Positions 59,393 through 64,000 of a stretch of 64,000 nt of DNA are shown one piece after another (the stretch's first letter is position 1; the number at the start of each line of letters is the position of its first letter). This DNA is from Ianthella basta. Its lineage: Eukaryota; Porifera; Demospongiae; Verongiida; Ianthellidae. The stretch spans positions 6,732,256 to 6,796,255 of the forward strand of contig OZ025883.1 of the NCBI GenBank assembly GCA_964019415.1. Direction: 5' to 3'. Made by a program: the position numbers and the translations under genes. The notes below the pieces were generated by a model, which did no database searches, had not been told where the DNA came from, and saw nothing but the letters and a program-made list of their open reading frames with translations.

Positions 59393-62300
59393 ATGTCGAA
59401 CGAAGTTTCTGAGCCCGTGGAGCAAGCCTCCTCAACGGCGGAACTGTCGGCGGCCGTGGTAGCCCTGAAAGCCCAGCTGGAGGAGCAGCAGAAGGCGCAA
59501 GCGTCTATCCTCCTCCAGTTGAGCGCGCTACAGCAGAAGTCCCTTGGCACTGGCAAAGCTACAACGGACTCCACTTCCGGTAAGTGGCTTATTCCGGTAG
59601 GTTTGGTGAATGCATGCATGTAATTACGGAATTTCATTAGGCTCTTTTATAATAACATGTATTGACTGGCTGGTTCCTGCCCTCGCAGCGTTTGGTTTGT
59701 ATTTTTGCGGATAATTTTGGCGTTGGCAGAGCCTGTGTTGTAGCTACACGTTTGGTTTAGGGGTTCTGCTTGGTTGCTCATCATAGTTTGTTTCTTCTCT
59801 GCTTTAGCAGAGCCTCAGTCCAGCTAAGGTAGTCTACTTACTATTCCTTGGCTAGTATCGTGGTCATCGCAGCTGGGTACCAATCAATTGGTTCATCTGG
59901 TTAATGGTCACTCAAGAGTCCTAGGTAGTGGTGGATAGTATGGTCAGCCAGTGATTTGGGTTGAGCTCAGCCAGCCTGCTCCATGCTACCGGGGGGATAG
60001 CTATAGGTTGGACATCTAGGGATTGGAGTGTCTTCCTTAGTTGGCTGGTAGGGTGGTCATATCACTCAGCTGGGCTTATGGAATCTAGCTGTATCAAGCG
60101 GGCCCGAGGTATAGCAATTAGAGGCGTCAAGGGGCACACGATGTGTGACCTGTGTTGTCTTATTGGCATAGTCTTGTGGCGTTGCAGGGCAGGTTGAGCC
60201 TGCACTGCATTGGGGTAGTCAGTTGGGGGCTGCGTGGGGCACTAGGGAGGTGCTTGACCCATGTCATACATTTCCGAGTGTTTGGTAACTCGACAGGGCT
60301 AGCTTTATCTAGCCTGCATTGAGTTGGGGTAGCTAGTTGGGGGCTGCTTGGTGCACTGGGGAGTGTGACCTATGTCCTCCTGTTGACAATGGGGCTGGCT
60401 ACATTGCAGGGCTAATTGAGTCTAGCCTGCATGCATCGATCCGGGGTAGCCATATGTTGGCTGCATGGTGGGCTGTGTTTGGCTTACGTTACTTTGTTGA
60501 CAGTTGGTCTGGTATTTTTGCAGGGCTAGTTGAGTCTATCCGGCTTGCAGCGCTGTGGGGTAGCCATTTGGGGACTACCCGGTGTGCTTTCTGTTGGCCT
60601 ACGTCGTTGTGTGGTCAGCTGGTCTGGTAAACTTGCAGGGCTAGTTGAGTCTAGCATGCATTGAGTTGGGTAGCCATTTGGGCTACAAGGTGTGCCTTCA
60701 TGATAATGGCAGTTCTGGTGTCTTTGCAAGGCTAGTTGAGCCTAGCATTTATTAGGTGGTGGGCAGCCTTCTGGGGGCTTCAGGGCACTCCGGGGTGGGT
60801 CATCCTGTTTACAGTTGGTCGGGTTTGGCAGCAGGGCTAGTCGAACCTGATGTGCTGTCATTGGGTAGTAGCCACAATGGGAGTGTCCAAAGGGCTACCT
60901 GGTTTGTCTGAGCGATGTTAAGTTCCTTGTGATGCCGCATGAGCTCGGTGAAGATAAAAGTGGGTGGGGGCTCGGTCTACGACTAGGGAGGAGTAGCCTA
61001 TATTTGGGGGTATGGTGGCACCCAAGGAGAGGGCGATTGTCCATCACGGAGTTCTTATTAGGGTCCTGTAATGTCGGGGCATACATACAAGGTCTATTGG
61101 TGTTCGTTATCTAATCCCCAATCCTTACCTGGACTTTAATCTAGCCATGCAGTTTGGAGGTCCTATGCTGTACCTTCCGGTTTCATAGAAAGGGCTCGGC
61201 CAACTGGTTAATTTGGGAGGATCTCATTGGGCATTTAAATTCATTTAGAGGGTAGAGTCACTTTGTTGGCTTAAGGCAGCTTCTCCTAGCTGAACAGTCC
61301 AGGGTGGCTGGAGTGGGGGGAGCTAGCCGGCTGGTGGGTGCAAGGCCATTGCCTGGCCTATTTTTCAAGCTGATGTTACTGTGGCTACCAGGTTCGGTCC
61401 TGGTGCCACTAAGGTACTGTAGCCTTAATAGGCAGGTATCCAGGTATCTCTTGCTGTTACTGGTCGCGTCCGGGTCAGTATCTTCGTGGTTGTACTCAGT
61501 ATCATCTCGTGGTTGTACTCAGTCCCTGGCAGTAGGGTCAAGAGGGACACATCCAGTCAGTTTGGCTGGGGGTTTTGTATGAGTGTCGAGTGTTGCGTAC
61601 TTTCATCACAGACAACCGTGTTGTTTTGGGCAAGGGTCATGGGTGTCCCCTTAACCATGCTCCTGGTCCTGGGTATATGGTATTCATTGGTTACTCTATT
61701 GCTGGTAATAGAGTAGGTTATTTCTCATGGTGAGGAGGCATAGTGTGATGCCTTCTATCATTATTCTGCCCATGTGCAGTGGTCAACAATGGAGCCACGC
61801 TGTCTGGTATGGAACCTCTCGCCACCTTGCTGGCGGGGTCATCATCAGGCTCCAAGCAGGCTTCCGCCCAGGAGGTTGCTGGGGAGTCCAAACCACCTCA
61901 AGGGCTGGTGCTGGGGGGAGGTCTCCCTGCAATTCCGGCTGACTTAATGGCTAGAGTCAAGAAAAACTCCTACGTAGAACTCGCCGAGTTCCTACCTGAA
62001 AAGATCCAGGAGTCATTCCTGTACCCTGAGGGAAGGAAGAAAAAAGTTGCTCCAATCGAAAAATTTGTGGACTGGGTGTTAGCCTTTTGCACCTATGCAC
62101 AGGCATTGCTGGTTCAGAAGCCAGAGCTGGGGGCAGACCTGCTAACTTTTGTAGGTACAGTTGCACGGCTGGCTCGGGATCACCCAGGAACAGCCTGGGC
62201 GGCCTATGAACAGGGATTCCGAGCCAACGTGATTGCTGACCCAGAGATCCGTTGGTGCAAATTGGATCAGGAAGTGTGGGCTGTGAGCATGGTAAAGGCG

Positions 62301-62486
62301 GTCCAGGGCTCGGGCCCACCCCAGCTGCCTCAAAAGAGGAGTTCCAAATTGTCTTGCCACAAGTGGAATGAGGGCTCCTTCTGCCCATTTAAGGCTTGCA
62401 AATTTAGTCATGCTTGCACACATTGTGCAAGTCCCCAGCATCGGGCTGTGGCGTGTCCATCCAAGCAGACCCCCAAGAAGAATTAG
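59393..62486 (+). CDS. Gag-like protein, two exons
   Basis: Exon 59393-59579 starts MSNEVSEPVEQASSTAELS, forms a coiled coil (VVALKAQLEEQQKAQAS), and ends at a GTAAGT donor. Exon 61780-62486 follows TGTGCAG in matching phase and runs to TAG. The protein is about 297 aa. The C-terminus has a Cys/His cluster, SCHKWNEGSFCPF with KACKFSHACTHC and a later C, of the kind seen in DIRS-type gag proteins. The intron (2.2 kb) holds a degenerate tandem repeat. Splicing is inferred from phase alone. Confidence 0.65.
60186..60870 (+). repeat. Degenerate 105-115-bp tandem repeat, about 7 copies
   Basis: Units start GCAGGGCTAGTTGAGTCTAG (or variants) at about 60186, 60292, 60406, 60520, 60635, 60726 and 60832, followed by GGGGTAGCCATTTGGGG-like and TTGACAGTTGGTCTGG-like blocks. 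It lies in the gag intron. Confidence 0.8.
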
Positions 62487-62818
62487 TATATCAAAGAGGG
62501 GCCTGGAAAGCGTAGCCATCATTAAGGCTGTCCTATTTATCCTTGTCATGTCATTCAATGTTACATTGTCTTATTTATTGGTCAACAGTTGTCAGTTACA
62601 TGTATCCATACATATTTTATAATTATTAGCCTTCACCAATATATATACCATAATGTTATGAATGGGGTACCTAGATATGAGCTGGTACTGGGGTACATGC
62701 TATTGCTATACGTTAGGGAGGTCCTTGCTACGGTATTCTAGCCATAGCATAAGGGGACTCTCATAGGCCAGGTCTTGGTCTAGTTCCATTTTCCCCCCAT
62801 GTTGGTTCATCTCTGTAG

Positions 62819-64000
62819 GTGGGAAGTGCACCCCCACGTCTCAGAGAGTGGTGCCCTTACTGGCTTCTCGATTTCTGCGTCTGCATGATAGTGGAACCCG
62901 TCACAGCCATATGCCAGCACTCCCCCCGAGTGCAATGAGCATTCATTCTCCATTTCGGGTGGAATCTTGGTCTTCCTTCCTTGCCAATCACCCAAACAAA
63001 CTCTGGGTCGACAGCTTGATCTCTGGCTTGAAGGAAGGGGTCAGAATTGGTTTCACCGCTAAAGGGAACTGTCGACCGGCCAAGTCTAACCTATTGTCGG
63101 CTGATAGTCACCCAGAAGTGGTGAAGGGGTATTTGGAGGCCGAAGCTGCAGCGGGCAGGGTAGCCGGCCCTTTCTCACTAGATGAGTTGCCCAGCGAGGT
63201 GATGTTCAATCGCATCGGTGTCATCCCTAAGGCCAACAAGCCAGGGAAGTGGAGGCTGATAGTGGACCTGTCATTCCCACAGGGGGCGAGTGTGAATGAC
63301 GGTATCTCCATACCTGACTCAAGTATGGTTTACTCCTCAATTGATGATGCTGCTCGCATGATTGCGTCGGTGGGTAGGGGTGCTTGGCTGGCAAAAATTG
63401 ACATCAGTAATGCTTACAGGAATATTCCAGTGCACCCAGACGACCGAGGGTTTCTGGGCATGAGGTGGGGTGACCAGGCTTATATAGATAACCAATTGCC
63501 GTTTGGTCTTCGATCGGCCCCAATTCTTTTCAACGCCTATGCGGATGCATTGGAATGGATCCTGAGGGATCAGGGCGTGTCAAAAATCCTCCACTACTTG
63601 GATGATTTCTTGGTCATCGGGCCCCCAGACAGTGGTGAGTGCCAGGAATACCTGGAAAAGATGCTAGCTGTGTGCGCAGCTCTGGGGGTCCCCTTAGCAA
63701 CGGAGAAGGTTGAAGGCCCTTCGTCTTCCTTATCGTTCTTGGGTATCCATTTGGATACGGTGGCATTGGAAGCGAGCCTGCCATTGGAAAAAATGGTTAG
63801 GCTACGAGAGGAGTTGGATGAGTGGCACCTCAAGAAGTCATGCACGCGCAAAGAGTTGGAGCACCTGATTGGGGTGTTGCAGTTCGCGTGCAAGGTGGTA
63901 GCTCACGGCCGGCCATTTGTGCGTAGAATGATCAATCTGTTGTCAGTGACATCAGTGGCATTCCACCACATTAGGCTCAATCGAGAGTTTCGCTCCGATC
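62819..64000 (+). CDS. Reverse transcriptase of DIRS/Ngaro type, 3' incomplete
   Basis: Open for 394 codons to the window end. RT motifs occur in order: GKWRLIVDLSFP, AKIDISNAYRNIPVHP (motif A), NQLPFGLRSAPILFNAY (motif B), ILHYLDDFLVIG (catalytic YLDD) and SFLGIHLD. The RNase H boundary region begins near RLNREFRSD. The frame opens after a stop at 62764. A CTGTAG acceptor at 62818 suggests it is reached by splicing, since the first internal ATGs are late. No lesion is visible, so the copy is probably young. Confidence 0.85.

Larger units (their letters stand above)
59393..64000 (+). mobile_element. DIRS/Ngaro-like retroelement, truncated by window end
   Basis: A spliced gag-like gene is followed by a reverse transcriptase of the DIRS/Ngaro type. 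The downstream RNase H and tyrosine recombinase expected of this class would lie beyond the window. No terminal repeat could be tested because only one end is present. Confidence 0.75.

Overview
The window is animal DNA. It carries spliced genes with GT-AG introns, including a complete Dishevelled gene (a metazoan Wnt-pathway protein), Death and CARD domain architecture, and mTOR exons. MITEs with CCGTATAG termini resemble families I recall from demosponges, so an early-branching marine animal, probably a sponge, is my best guess. Genus cannot be told from the sequence. The DNA is extremely rich in (CA)n and minisatellites.

Layout. At 0.3-3.7 kb (+) two near-identical intronless nitrilase-family genes lie in tandem. 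The second is fused to a SAM methyltransferase and the first is cut off before that domain. At 6.4-16.8 kb (-) is a 14-exon Dishevelled gene (DIX, PDZ, DEP, conserved C-terminus). All exon phases fit and give 658 aa. Its introns hold polypurine, 24-bp, 21-bp and (CA)n arrays that often touch the splice sites. At 17.1-19.8 kb (-) is a complete five-exon myeloid leukemia factor (MLF) gene, followed by an orphan Death-domain exon (21.1-21.4 kb).

From 22.5 to 32.2 kb the MLF plus Death-domain block occurs again. Here MLF is broken (a stop in exon 4, exons 1 and 3 not found) and about 7 kb of 21-bp minisatellite, (TG)n and MITEs lies inside it. The Death-domain exon here is the last exon of an intact 1043-aa ankyrin-ROC-COR-CARD-Death gene (31.8-35.8 kb, -). 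A third, partial block (mTOR exon, 21-bp array, 5-kb 13-bp array, MLF exon 2) lies at 51.3-58.9 kb.

Between 39 and 51.5 kb are scattered mTOR exons (-). Pre-FATC and FATC exons are intact, while others carry stops or frameshifts and the order does not follow the protein. This stretch also holds a truncated Penelope-like element flanked by inverted arms with hammerhead-ribozyme-like motifs, a LINE scrap, a HIRAN-like ORF and a degenerate but full-length hAT-type transposon (47.7-50.6 kb). From 59.4 kb to the window end is a DIRS/Ngaro-like retroelement: a spliced gag-like gene and a reverse transcriptase cut by the window edge.

The working genes most likely to be real are the nitrilase-methyltransferase, Dishevelled, MLF and the ROCO-CARD-Death gene. 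Most of the rest is repeat-driven duplication and decay.
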